64,000 bases of DNA from Nannocystis punicea (GCF_026965555.1 NZ_CP114040.1:12669501-12733500); one strand, 5' to 3'. Numbered from the stretch's first letter, positions 48,374 to 56,521 are shown. Notes: generated from the letters alone by a model not told the origin. Numbers and translations are program-made.

Positions 48374-48850
48374 GCTGTCCTTCGGGTCATGTAGAGGCAG
48401 CCAGGTAGAGCGGGCGCCTCGCGCTGGGCCGCGGCGACCGAGACGGCGGGCGCGGAGCGGAGGTTCGTCATGCTGTCTCTCGGGTCATGTAGAGGCAGCC
48501 AGGTAGAGCGGGCGCCTCGCGCTGGGCCGCGGCGACCGAGACGGTGGGCGCGAGAGGGCGCGTGACGACGTAGGGTGCGGAGCGGAGGTTCGTCGTGCTG
48601 TCTCTCGGGCCATGTCGAGGCGGCCAGGTGGAGCGGGCGCCTCGCGCTGGGCCGCGGCGACCGAGACGGCGGGCGCGTGGCGACGTCAGGGGCGGAGCGG
48701 AGGTTCGTCATGCTGTCCCTCGGGTCATGTCGAGGCGGCCAGGTAGAGCGGGCGCCTCGCGCTGGGCCGACCCAGCGACGCCGCGTGCCTCGAGGCATGT
48801 GCTGGCGTCGCTGACGAGGATCGGCATGCTGTCCTCGAGGTCATGTCGAA
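48374..48850 (-). repeat. Four to five tandem copies of the methyltransferase-end / aldolase-start junction
   Basis: Units of about 100-125 bp. Each contains GCTGTC(T/C)YTCGGG(T/C)CATGT, G(G)CAGCCAGGTAGAGCGGGCG and CCTCGCGCTGGGCCG, ending GGAGCGGAGGTTCGTC(A/G)TGC. Read on the minus strand, each unit contains an aldolase-like start (ATGACGAACCTCCGCTCC, encoding MTNLRS). It also contains a stretch like the end of the upstream methyltransferase (CTG/CTACCTGGCCGCCTC). The real aldolase start (MTNFRS) is the most downstream copy. Confidence 0.8.
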
Positions 48851-49656
48851 GCGACCAGGTAGGTCAGCCAGATCTCCTGGTTCTGCTCGTGGGCGATCTC
48901 GCGGTACTCGGTGGTACCGTCCTCCTCGTCGGTGTACTCCCAGAACACCCGCGGCGCGGCGAAGCCGGCCTCGTCGAGGAGGTCGCGCAGCTCGGGCAGG
49001 GTCCAGACTCGCCAGCGGTAGGCGAATGCCGGCTCGATGCGCGAGCCGTCGGGGAAGGCGAAGCTGATCGAGCAGCGCGCGGTGTGGTCGAGCGGGTTGA
49101 ACTGGCTGTGGTCCCACAGGTACGAGAAGCCGTCGTATTCGCGGCGCTCGTGGTAGTCGGCCACTGCCTCGGTGCCGCCGATGCAGTCGAGCACGAACAG
49201 GCCGCGCGGGCGCAGCGAGCGGCGGACGTTGCGGAAGTAGGCGAGCAGCTGCTGGCGCGTGGGCAGCAGGAAGTAGCTGAAGTTGAGGGCGCAGACGACG
49301 TCGGCGCGGTGGTCGTTGGGGGCGAGGACGTCGGCGTGGACCAGCTCGATGCGATTGGCGATGGTGGAGCCGGCGGGGCCGAGGTTGTGGCGGCGGGCCC
49401 AGGCGAGCGCCTCGGCGTCGAGGTCGACGCCGATCGACCGGCGCTGGGGGCCGCGCTTGGCCCACTCGGTGGCCAGCAGCGCGGTGCCGCAGAAGTCCTC
49501 CTTGAGCACCTTCGGCTTGACGCCGCGCATCTCGGTGTAGACGCGCTCGACGAATTCGATGTTGTCGGCGGGGGCGTTGACTGCCTCTTGATAGAGGGCG
49601 AAGCGGTCGGCCTGTTCGGCGAGGGTATGCTTGCGGGCGGTAGAGCGGCTGGCCAT
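48841..49656 (-). CDS. SAM-dependent methyltransferase
   Basis: 271 residues. Class I methyltransferase: VLKEDFCGTALLATEWAKRG (glycine-rich loop variant), RSIGVDLDAEALAWARRHNL (acidic ribose contact), VVCALNFSYFLLPTRQQLLA, LRPRGLFVLDCIGGTEAV. Substrate unknown; the family is close to COG2226/DUF-type small-molecule methyltransferases. ATG 49656 is chosen; the in-frame extension to 49797 runs into the tandem repeat region. Its stop lies inside the junction repeat array. Confidence 0.8.
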   Translation of the reverse strand: MASRSTARKHTLAEQADRFALYQEAVNAPADNIEFVERVYTEMRGVKPKVLKEDFCGTALLATEWAKRGPQRRSIGVDLDAEALAWARRHNLGPAGSTIANRIELVHADVLAPNDHRADVVCALNFSYFLLPTRQQLLAYFRNVRRSLRPRGLFVLDCIGGTEAVADYHERREYDGFSYLWDHSQFNPLDHTARCSISFAFPDGSRIEPAFAYRWRVWTLPELRDLLDEAGFAAPRVFWEYTDEEDGTTEYREIAHEQNQEIWLTYLVAST

Positions 49657-49734
49657 GAGGCTTGTGAAGGAGCGCGGGAAGCTAGCACACCCGCGGGCCC
49701 CACCGCTACGCCGCCGCCGGGCTGTGCCGGCCCG

Positions 49735-50235
49735 CCGTGCTGCGAGTCGCTTCACGCGTCGTGCCCGCTTTCGTGCGGACGGGCAGTCGTGTGTCATGTC
49801 CGCTTCGAGCGGACGGGCCGGTCGTCGCGCGTCGTGTCCGCCTCGTGCAGTGCGTCGGGCCCGCTTCGTGCGGACGGTTCAGCCGTCGTGCGTCGGGGCC
49901 GCTCGGCGTGGACGATGGGTGGGCCCCGCGTCTGGTTGACGTCGGAGGTCCGCTTTCTGTGTCGGGCCGCGCTGGTGCGTCGGGTCCGCTTTCTGCGGAT
50001 GCTCCGTGGTCATACGTCGGGCCCGCTTCGTGCGGACGGTTCGCTCGTGGCGCGTCGGGTCCACTTTGTGCGAACTGTTCGTGGCGCCTGGGGTCGCGCG
50101 CTCCGTGGGCGTGCGTTGGGAACGTGGTGGTGCGTGAGACCGTGGTGGAGCGTCGGGTCCGCGCTCGTGCGTCGGGTCGGTGGTCCTGGGTCGTTGCTTG
50201 CGCATCGCGGACGGCCGGGGTCTCGACTCGGGCCG
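49735..50235. repeat. Degenerate tandem repeat with CCGCTTcGTGCGGACGG hairpins
   Basis: About ten units of 40-50 bp, each with CGTGCGTCGGGCCCGCTT(C/T) followed by GTGCGGACGG(T/G) or a variant. The CCGC-TTYGT-GCGG part can form a small hairpin. The array fills the gap between the methyltransferase start and the HEAT-repeat gene end and contains no credible gene. Confidence 0.75.
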
Positions 50236-50251
50236 TCGACGGTCCGCAGGC

Positions 50252-50824
50252 TCAGCCCTGCTCGTCGGCGCTCTGGTCCTCGATGCGCTCGACTGCCCAG
50301 GCCAGCCGGTCGCGCGTTCGGTCGTCCTGCTCGGCCTCGAGGGCCGACTGCAGGGCCGGCAGGTCGGCCGGCCTGCCGAGTTTGCCGAGGCCCTCGGCGG
50401 CGAGCAGGCGCACACGGGGGTCGGCGTGGCGAACTGCCTCCAAGAACAGGTCGTGAAGGCCAGGGCTCGAAGACCATGACCGAAGGGACCGGCGGCAGAT
50501 CGCGCGGACCTGGTCGTCGGGGTCGCGCAGGCCCTGGGCGATGAACGGGACGTGCTCGGGGAAGCGGGCGCTGAGGGCGTGAGCGGCGGTGCGGCGGGCG
50601 TCGAGGTCGCCGGCCATCCACTTGGCGAGGACGACGGGGGTGGCGACGGTGCGGACGGCCTCGCGGTAGGCGAGGGCGTCGGGGCCCTCCATGAAGTCGT
50701 TCATGGCGTCGACGAGGGCCGCGAAGGCGCGATCGTCGTGCTCGGCCGCGAGGGCCCTGGCAGCGGCGGGCGAGGGGTTGTCGGCGAACGCCTGGACTCG
50801 GCTGGCGAAGTCGGGGGTGGACAT
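50252..50824 (-). CDS. HEAT-repeat protein next to the caspase-like gene
   Basis: 190 residues, no signal peptide. Helical repeats of HEAT type: LDARRTAAHALSARFPEHVP, VRAICRRSLRSWSS, PRVRLLAAEGLGKLGRPADL, RTRDRLAWAVERIED. It starts 16 bp after the clan-CD protein's stop on the same strand, so they are almost certainly co-transcribed; a partner, sensor or inhibitor role is inferred. Confidence 0.7.
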   Translation of the reverse strand: MSTPDFASRVQAFADNPSPAAARALAAEHDDRAFAALVDAMNDFMEGPDALAYREAVRTVATPVVLAKWMAGDLDARRTAAHALSARFPEHVPFIAQGLRDPDDQVRAICRRSLRSWSSSPGLHDLFLEAVRHADPRVRLLAAEGLGKLGRPADLPALQSALEAEQDDRTRDRLAWAVERIEDQSADEQG

Positions 50825-50840
50825 GGTCGGCTCCGTGGTG

Positions 50841-51851
50841 TCAGGCGCGGCGGCCGAGGTCGGCGACGTGGCTCGGGCCCCTGGCGCCGTCGCCCGGGTT
50901 GTCGGGGTTGACCGCGTGCAGTGCTTGCAAGATCTGCGAGAAACTGCGCCGCTGCAGCAGCTCGTCGAGCAGCTTCAGCAGGGTGTCGCCGATCATGCTC
51001 CAATACGTGACGCGGCGGGTGCCGAGCAGGTCGAGGCCGCCGGCGTTGGCCTTGGGGTTGAGCTTGCGCAGGTTGTAAAAATAGTCGTTGGTGCGGCAGC
51101 CGTTGAACAGCCACAGCCGGTAGCGCTTGTCGAACGCCTGCTTCGACATGCGGCGGATGTTGGGGTCGGTCTTGAGCTGGTCGACCATCACGTGCGCGCC
51201 GAACTCGGCGCTGTGGTAGTTGCGCAGGTTGATGACGAGGTTGCCGGAGTTGAGGCGGCGGATCTGCAGGCGGCCCTTGGCGACGAGAGCGCGGTACTCG
51301 GCCAGCGGCGAACGCTTGCTCGCCCGCCCGCGCTCGGCCAGGTACTCCTCGAGGTCCTTGTACTCGCTGAAGCTGGCCTCGATCGCGCCCTTGTCGTCGA
51401 CGAGGTCGGCGGTGAAGTTGTAGTCGAAGTCGGGGCCGGTTCCGTAGCGGCCGTGGCCGCCGTACATGGCGACGTCGCAGCGACCGAGGCCCTCGAGGAA
51501 GGCGGAGGCCGCGTCGCCGCCGGCGCTGCCGTCGCCCGCGCGCACGAGGGTGACGACGACGTCGATCGGCCGGCCGCCGGCGTCGGTGGCGGCGCCGCGG
51601 GCGATCCAGTGCTCGGCCGGCCGCTGCGGGGCGAGGCGCTTGCCGGCGGCGATCCGCGCGGCGGCGCCGGCGTCGTCGCGCGAGAAGCCGCGCGCGGCCA
51701 GGCCCGACTCGAGGAGCTCGTCCTGCGAGCGGTTCGAGCCGTATTCGTCGAAGCCGCAGGCGATCATGACGGTGCAGAGCTGGTCGGCGAACAGACGCTC
51801 GTACCAGGGGGAGCCGGGCGGGTCGAGGGTTCCGTTGATGCGCAGCGCCAT
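50841..51851 (-). CDS. Putative clan-CD (caspase/gingipain-like) cysteine peptidase
   Basis: 336 residues. CDVAMYGGHGRYGTGPDFDY gives a His (H133) after a beta strand, and RLWLFNGCRTNDYF gives a Cys (C252) at the end of the next strand. The hydrophobic-strand + GHG and hydrophobic-strand + x-x-C spacing is the hallmark of the caspase-hemoglobinase fold (C14, C25, CHAT). The region before it (DVVVTLVRAGDGSAGGDAAS) and the helical C-terminus (~260-336) are not assigned. Substrate unknown. Promoter GTGCGA-N17-TATGCT sits 8 nt before ATG 51851. In an operon with the HEAT-repeat gene. Confidence 0.55.
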   Translation of the reverse strand: MALRINGTLDPPGSPWYERLFADQLCTVMIACGFDEYGSNRSQDELLESGLAARGFSRDDAGAAARIAAGKRLAPQRPAEHWIARGAATDAGGRPIDVVVTLVRAGDGSAGGDAASAFLEGLGRCDVAMYGGHGRYGTGPDFDYNFTADLVDDKGAIEASFSEYKDLEEYLAERGRASKRSPLAEYRALVAKGRLQIRRLNSGNLVINLRNYHSAEFGAHVMVDQLKTDPNIRRMSKQAFDKRYRLWLFNGCRTNDYFYNLRKLNPKANAGGLDLLGTRRVTYWSMIGDTLLKLLDELLQRRSFSQILQALHAVNPDNPGDGARGPSHVADLGRRA

Positions 51852-51859
51852 GCGCCTGG

Positions 51860-51888
51860 AGCATAGCGAGTCGGCGCGGGCCTCGCAC
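51860..51888 (-). promoter_or_regulatory. Promoter GTGCGA-N17-TATGCT
   Basis: Minus strand -35 GTGCGA (51888-51883), 17-bp spacer, -10 TATGCT (51865-51860), 8 nt before the caspase-like gene's ATG. Confidence 0.45.
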
Positions 51889-51930
51889 GCGCGCGACTTC
51901 GCGGCGCGAATGTGCGAGGATGCGCTCGCC

Positions 51931-53049
51931 ATGAGGTTCGTGCGCTCGCGGGCGATCTGCGTGACGGTGTCGCTGACGCTGGCCCCTTCGTTGGTGCGCG
52001 CGGCACCAGTGAACGGTGGTCCTGCAACAACCGCGGGGCCGACAGCGAAGGCCTCCCCCCCGGGGAGGGAGGCGACGACAGCGTCGAGCTCACCGACGGC
52101 GACGCCATCGAGCTCACCGACGGGAACGACCTCCCCCACGGGAACGAGGATGTCGACGATCGCTCCCGCGTCGACGGTGACGTCGACAACGACGACTCCA
52201 CCCGCGTCGACGGGGACAACGACAACGACGACTCCACCCGCGTCGACGGGGACAACGACGATCCCAACCACGTCGACGGTGACGTCGACAACGACGACTC
52301 CACCCGCGTCGACGGGGACGTCGACAGCGCCACCCGCGTCGACGGGGACGTCGACAGCGCCACCCGCGTCGACGGGGACGTCAACAACGACGACTCCACC
52401 CGCGTCGACGGGGACGTCGACGACTCCACCCGCGTCGACGGGGACGTCGACGACTCCACCCGCGTCGACGGGGGTGACTTCGGGGCCGACGACAACGAGC
52501 AACAGCGCGACGACGGCTCCGGACGCGGCCACTTCGGCGGCGGGCGGGGTGACGAGCCCCGGGTCGAGCGCCGAGACGGCGCGGCCGACGACGGCTCCTG
52601 GGGGGTCGGTGGCTGTGGAGGCGCCCGCGGAGCCGGGGCGGTCGCGGCCGCGGACGTGGCAGATCTATCAGCGCCCGCTGCCCGGCGCGGAGCACAGCTG
52701 GGGGCCGCCGAACGGGCAGATGCCGGCGGTGGTGGAGGTGTCCGAGGCGCCGATCGATCCGAACAGGACGCCGCCGAACGGGACCCCGCGGATGATCATC
52801 GGCGCGGCGATGGGCACGATCGGTCTGGTCGTGTTCGGCCTCGGGATCGCGGCCCGCACGACCGACGTGTTCGGCGAGGACCGGCGCGCCGGCGTGCCGC
52901 TGATCGGCGGCGGCCTGGTCGTGGCTGCCATCGGCTGGGGCCTTTTCACCCACGGGGTGCTGCGTCGCAAGGCGTTCCTCCGCTGGCAAGAAGGCCGCGC
53001 GACTGTGGCGCCGACCATCGGCGGGGCCATGCTGCAGCTGCGGTTTTAA
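51931..53049 (+). CDS. Secreted Thr/Pro-repeat protein with C-terminal membrane helices
   Basis: 372 residues. Signal peptide (MRFVRSRAICVTVSLTLAPS then LVRAA), then ~180 residues dominated by the repeat PPASTGTST/TTT, a short conserved-looking stretch (RPRTWQIYQRPLPGAEHSWG) and two hydrophobic helices near residues 285-305 and 320-340. The repeat is encoded by GTCGACG(G)GGACGTCGAC units. Likely an envelope-spanning linker or stalk protein. ATG 51931 is 80 bp from the divergent caspase-like start; the longer frame from 51466 crosses that gene and is rejected. Confidence 0.6.
   Translation: MRFVRSRAICVTVSLTLAPSLVRAAPVNGGPATTAGPTAKASPPGREATTASSSPTATPSSSPTGTTSPTGTRMSTIAPASTVTSTTTTPPASTGTTTTTTPPASTGTTTIPTTSTVTSTTTTPPASTGTSTAPPASTGTSTAPPASTGTSTTTTPPASTGTSTTPPASTGTSTTPPASTGVTSGPTTTSNSATTAPDAATSAAGGVTSPGSSAETARPTTAPGGSVAVEAPAEPGRSRPRTWQIYQRPLPGAEHSWGPPNGQMPAVVEVSEAPIDPNRTPPNGTPRMIIGAAMGTIGLVVFGLGIAARTTDVFGEDRRAGVPLIGGGLVVAAIGWGLFTHGVLRRKAFLRWQEGRATVAPTIGGAMLQLRF
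52160..52470 (+). repeat. Coding tandem repeat, PPASTGTST units
   Basis: About twelve units built from CCACCCGCGTCGACGGGGAC with ACGTCGACAACGACGACT spacers. DNA identity between units is very high, indicating recent expansion by slippage or unequal exchange. Confidence 0.85.
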
Positions 53050-53136
53050 AAATAGCTAGACGGCCAGCGGGGTGGTCGAAGGGACAGGTGTGCGGCCGGG
53101 CCGGGAAGCGAGCCTCGGTGTCGCGCATGTCCGAAG

Positions 53137-53214
53137 GGACAGATGCGCACGCGCGGGTCGCTGCGCCGGTGGTCGAGGTGCTCGTGCGCCAGAGGTGGCA
53201 GTCGAGGCCGCGGA
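53137..53214 (+). repeat. 78-bp direct repeat, copy 1
   Basis: GGACAGATGCGC through GGCAGTCGAGGCCGCGGA; matches 53352-53429 with about 2 mismatches. Each copy is headed by a CGAAGGGACAG/CTTCGGACAG unit. The interval between contains no gene. Confidence 0.85.
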
Positions 53215-53351
53215 GCGAAGGATGTCGGAAGGCGAACGCCACGCCGAGTCCGACGCCACGCGGCAGACGAATGGGCTCGCCCGCGCAGGCCAGGGATGAG
53301 GCCCAGCGGGTCGCTGAAAAGTCCCGGCCGGCAGAATCGGCCTGCCCCTTC

Positions 53352-53429
53352 GGACAGATGCGCGCGCGCGGGTCGGTGCGCCGGTGGTCGAGGTGCTCGT
53401 GCGCCAGAGGTGGCAGTCGAGGCCGCGGA
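53352..53429 (+). repeat. 78-bp direct repeat, copy 2
   Basis: Second copy, 215 bp from the first, in the non-coding convergent gap 53050-53575. Confidence 0.85.
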
Positions 53430-53529
53430 CCGGCGCACGGCGCTCCTCGATGATGGATCGGGCGGCCTCGCGGGGCTCCGCTGCGAGATTTCAGCGGCCT
53501 GCGAGGCCGAGGCGAGGATAATTAGCTGT

Positions 53530-53570
53530 CCGAGAGGACATGTCTGAATGTTTAAAACATGTCCTCTCGG
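53530..53570. terminator. 14-bp RCATGY hairpin at convergent junction
   Basis: CCGAGAGGACATGT (53530-53543) and ACATGTCCTCTCGG (53557-53570) pair perfectly across a 13-nt AT-rich loop that includes TTTAAA. It sits 6 bp before the esterase gene's stop. Confidence 0.65.
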
Positions 53571-53575
53571 TCATG

Positions 53576-54247
53576 TCATCGCGGCAGCCGCTCGTGCAGC
53601 CAGCCGGACACGAGCTGGAGCTCGGCGGTCGAGACCTCGTGCTGGATGGGGTAGTCGTGCCAGCGGACGTCGCGGCCGGGGCGGAGGGCGGCGTCGTGGG
53701 CGGCGCGGCCGGCGAACATCGGCACGAGGGGGTCGTGGCGGCCGTGGCAGAACAGGGCCGGGGTGTCGAAGTTGGCGCGGGTCTGCTCGTCGCGCTTGTC
53801 GGCCAGGAGCTCGTAGGCGCTGAGGACGAGCAGGCCGGCGAGGGTCTCGGGGTGACGCGAGCCGGTGAAGAGGGCCATGGCGCCGCCCTGGCTGAAGCCG
53901 CCGAGGACGATGCGGTGGCTGGCGATCCCGCGGGCGTTCTCGCGGGCGATGAGGCGGGTGATGGCGGCGGCGCTGGCCCGGATGTGGGCCTCGTCCTCGC
54001 GCGGGCCGGCGTGCGGCTCGAAGCCGAGGCTGCGGATGTCGTACCAGGCGGGCATGACGAAGCCGCCGTTGATCGTGACCGGCAGCGAGGGCGCGTGCGG
54101 GAGGATGAAGCGCGCCCACGGCAGGCCGAACAGCGGGACGGCCGGCTCGAAGTCGTGGCCGTCGGCGCCGAGGCCGTGGAGGAAGATGACGCTGGCAGTG
54201 GCGGGGACCTGGGCGTCGACCTCGACGCAGGGGAGCAGTTCGTTCAT
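53576..54247 (-). CDS. Carboxylesterase/phospholipase of the alpha/beta-hydrolase fold
   Basis: 223 residues from MNELLPC. VIFLHGLGADGHDFEP (oxyanion region), nucleophile elbow VLGGFSQGGAMAL, acid in LFCHGRHDPLVPMFAG and catalytic His in PIQHEVSTAEL: the full motif set of the Abhydrolase_2 carboxylesterase / lysophospholipase family (FrsA/EstB-type, ~220 residues). Cytosolic, broad acyl-ester hydrolase. A start at 54259 is also possible. It follows the lipoprotein gene closely on the same strand. Confidence 0.9.
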   Translation of the reverse strand: MNELLPCVEVDAQVPATASVIFLHGLGADGHDFEPAVPLFGLPWARFILPHAPSLPVTINGGFVMPAWYDIRSLGFEPHAGPREDEAHIRASAAAITRLIARENARGIASHRIVLGGFSQGGAMALFTGSRHPETLAGLLVLSAYELLADKRDEQTRANFDTPALFCHGRHDPLVPMFAGRAAHDAALRPGRDVRWHDYPIQHEVSTAELQLVSGWLHERLPR

Positions 54248-54259
54248 GACGGCACGCAA

Positions 54260-55249
54260 TCACTCGGCGGCGGCGCCGAAGAAGATCTCGGTGACTTTTT
54301 CGCGCTGGGCGTCGAAGGTGAAGATGACGCCGCTATAAACCGAACCGGCGACGAAGGACAGCGCGTCCTGCTCCTCCTCGGGGTCGCGGTCGGCGAGGTA
54401 GGCGGCCTCCACGGTTTTATAAAGGTCCCCGATGCCGATCCCGCGAGCAGTGCGCAAGGCGCAGGGGGCGACGGCGCGGATGGCGGCGAGCGCGTAAGGG
54501 CCGCGCTTGTCGGCGGCGTCGAGGGTGAGCTCGAGGCCCCTGTCCGGCCAGCTCCACTGCTGGACGTAGCTGCCTGTCGCTTCGGACATCTCGGCCCGGC
54601 CGCGGCGCACGGGGGCGCCGAGGAGCCGGGTGACCTCGTCGGCGGCGAGGCCGATCTCGAGCTCGCCGAGCCGCTCGCGCGTGAGGATCGACGGCGGCTC
54701 CTCGGGCTCGCCGCCGTCGTCGGCGCCGGCGTCGGGCGGGCCGGGCAAGAGGCAGGCGCCGAAGCTGACCCAAGCGCCAGGTCGCTCGCTCGGCCTCCAT
54801 TGCTCGCGGGTGCCGAGGACGTCGCCCGGGTGCTCGGCGCCGATTTCGCGGCAGGCGTGCGTCAGCGAGCGGGCGACGATCGATCTGCTGCCGCCTCCGC
54901 GAGCCTTGCGCTCGAGACCCTCGCAGTCGGCCTCGGCCTGCCGGCAGGCGGTCGTCGGGGTCGGGCCGACCCGCGAGTAACAGGTGCACCACCAGCGGAC
55001 CTGCTCGGCGGCGGGAGGGTTGGCGAGGGGTGGGCTGTCCTTGGGGGCAGATGTGGCGGACGGGCTGTCCCTGGGAGGGGGTGCGGAGGGCGAGCTGTCC
55101 TCAGAGGCAGGTGTGGAGTGAGTGCTGTCCTTGGGAGCAGGTTGCGCGGCGGGGCCCGGCGAGCTCGCAGTGCAAGCCGCCGCCAGGAGCACGAGCGCCG
55201 CGGCGCAGGTGGGCGCGAGCTGGAGGAGACGGCGCGGGCGACGGAGCAC
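54260..55249 (-). CDS. Lipoprotein with 10-residue linker repeats
   Basis: 329 residues; lipobox LAAAC (Cys26). A linker of four 10-residue units (PAPKDSTHST, PASEDSSPSA, PPPRDSPSAT, SAPKDSPPLA) follows, encoded by 30-bp units that each contain CTGTCC, the half-site of the dispersed repeat. The folded part has paired Cys (WWCTCYSRVGPTPTTACRQA, DCEGLERKA, HACREIG, GACLLPG, APCALRT) and a C-terminal SmpA/OmlA-like region (IGLAADEVTRLLGAPVRRG, GIGIGDLYKTVEAAYLA). The stop overlaps no neighbour; the esterase ATG lies 12 bp on. Confidence 0.65.
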   Translation of the reverse strand: MLRRPRRLLQLAPTCAAALVLLAAACTASSPGPAAQPAPKDSTHSTPASEDSSPSAPPPRDSPSATSAPKDSPPLANPPAAEQVRWWCTCYSRVGPTPTTACRQAEADCEGLERKARGGGSRSIVARSLTHACREIGAEHPGDVLGTREQWRPSERPGAWVSFGACLLPGPPDAGADDGGEPEEPPSILTRERLGELEIGLAADEVTRLLGAPVRRGRAEMSEATGSYVQQWSWPDRGLELTLDAADKRGPYALAAIRAVAPCALRTARGIGIGDLYKTVEAAYLADRDPEEEQDALSFVAGSVYSGVIFTFDAQREKVTEIFFGAAAE

Positions 55250-55374
55250 GACTGGTGGTCGCAGACTCTCCAGAGCCGGTCAAGCGCGGCCTCGGGCGAG
55301 GACGCGCGTCCATGGGTAGCGAACGCTGGTCGCGTTCTCCAGGCCGCGTGCACGCGTGCTGCCTGGTAGATCGC

Positions 55375-55761
55375 TTACGCAGCCGGCGAGGCCGCCGGAG
55401 AACTCATGGGACGGACTCGACGAAGGCGATCTCGGCGCAGTGCGGCAGTCCTCCCTCGCCGCGACCTTCGTCTTCCTCCACCTGCCTGGCAGTGTCGTCT
55501 GGACGACGAAATCGTCGGTCCGCTGGCGGTGCGGGGCGTCCCGTCATGAACGAGCGCGCTCGTTCCGCGGGGGTCCGCCGCTGACGCGCCGCTGCGAGGG
55601 TGTCGAGGCCGCGGGAGGACTCGACGGGGGTGATATCGGCGCTGCTCGACAGTCTTCTTCCACCACTCGGCAGTGTTCGCCTGGACGACGAACTTGTCGG
55701 TCCCCGGGACGGGGCGGCGCATTCCCCTCGTGTCGTGTCCTGACGGCTCGTTGCAGGCCAT
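55375..55761 (-). pseudogene. Remnant of a small lipoprotein gene with a duplicated end
   Basis: On the minus strand the frame VVLALALMACNEPSG looks like a lipobox, but no start codon precedes it in frame: the upstream sequence is an RCATGY repeat (GGACATGTACGCG/TCCCAAAGG, near 55828-55845). The following GTDKFVVQANTAEWWKKTVE looks protein-like. Its coding region (55620-55735) is partly repeated at 55420-55540 with many changes. Either a pseudogene or a gene whose 5' end was overwritten. The surrounding 55250-55851 region has no intact gene. Confidence 0.35.
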
Positions 55762-55851
55762 GAGGGCGAGGGCGAGGACGACCGCGGGCGGGGCTTGCCG
55801 CCGTACTCGCTCCCGGAGCGATCGAGGATGTCCTTTGGGACATGTACGCGA

Positions 55852-56472
55852 TCACGGGGCGAGCACGCCGCGGACGCTGAGCTCGACGCCGGGGGGCGGG
55901 ATCGACATGGCGAACGGCTGCGACTGGAGGCACTCGAGGACGTCGGTCGCGTTGCCGTGGTCGGCGAACTGGCGCCCCAGCAGCTTGCCGTCGGGGCCGA
56001 AGGTGGCCTGGACGAAGATGTTGCTGGCGTCCTTGCCGCCGCAGGCGCGCAGGAGCGAGCCGCGGCGGTCGTCGAGGGCCTTCTGCAGCTCGGAGGTGGC
56101 GGCGGCGCGGGCGGCCTCGAGCCGCACCTGCGCGCTCGTGTCGACCTCGATCTGCGGCCCCGGGTCGGCGAGCCAGGCCTTGCGGTCGGAGGTCAACTTG
56201 TCCTCGGGGACAGGTTCGATCCGCGGGGGAGCGGCGGCGACGTGGTCGGGGCGCGGGTCGAAGTCGTCGAATTGCCGCCGCGCCGGGTCGGCGTCGGCCG
56301 CCTGCACGCCGAGCGAGACGGCCGGCTCGGGCCCGGCCGCCGGCGCGGCGGGCTCGGGCGCTTCACCGCCGGACAGGAGGTACCAGCTGCCGAGCAGGAG
56401 CACGGCGCTGCCGGCGAGGGCCGCGGCGATCCGCCGACCGCTGCGCGCGAAGATGTCTGAACTTCGGGTCAT
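55852..56472 (-). CDS. Membrane-anchored AgmX/PglI-like protein
   Basis: 206 residues: one N-terminal helix (residues 14-33), Pro/Ala-rich linker, then a C-terminal domain with LQKALDDRRGSLLRACGGKD, IFVQATFGPDGKLLGRQFAD and LECLQSQPFAMSIPPPGVEL. This is the TonB-like 'AgmX/PglI C-terminal' module found in myxobacterial gliding and sporulation proteins, with two Cys positioned for a disulfide. ATG 56472 lies inside a GGGTCATGTACGATCAT repeat-like context. Confidence 0.7.
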   Translation of the reverse strand: MTRSSDIFARSGRRIAAALAGSAVLLLGSWYLLSGGEAPEPAAPAAGPEPAVSLGVQAADADPARRQFDDFDPRPDHVAAAPPRIEPVPEDKLTSDRKAWLADPGPQIEVDTSAQVRLEAARAAATSELQKALDDRRGSLLRACGGKDASNIFVQATFGPDGKLLGRQFADHGNATDVLECLQSQPFAMSIPPPGVELSVRGVLAP

Positions 56473-56521
56473 GTACGATCATTGGGCCGCCCCGGCCGTG
56501 CGGCCGGGACGGGCGCGAGGG

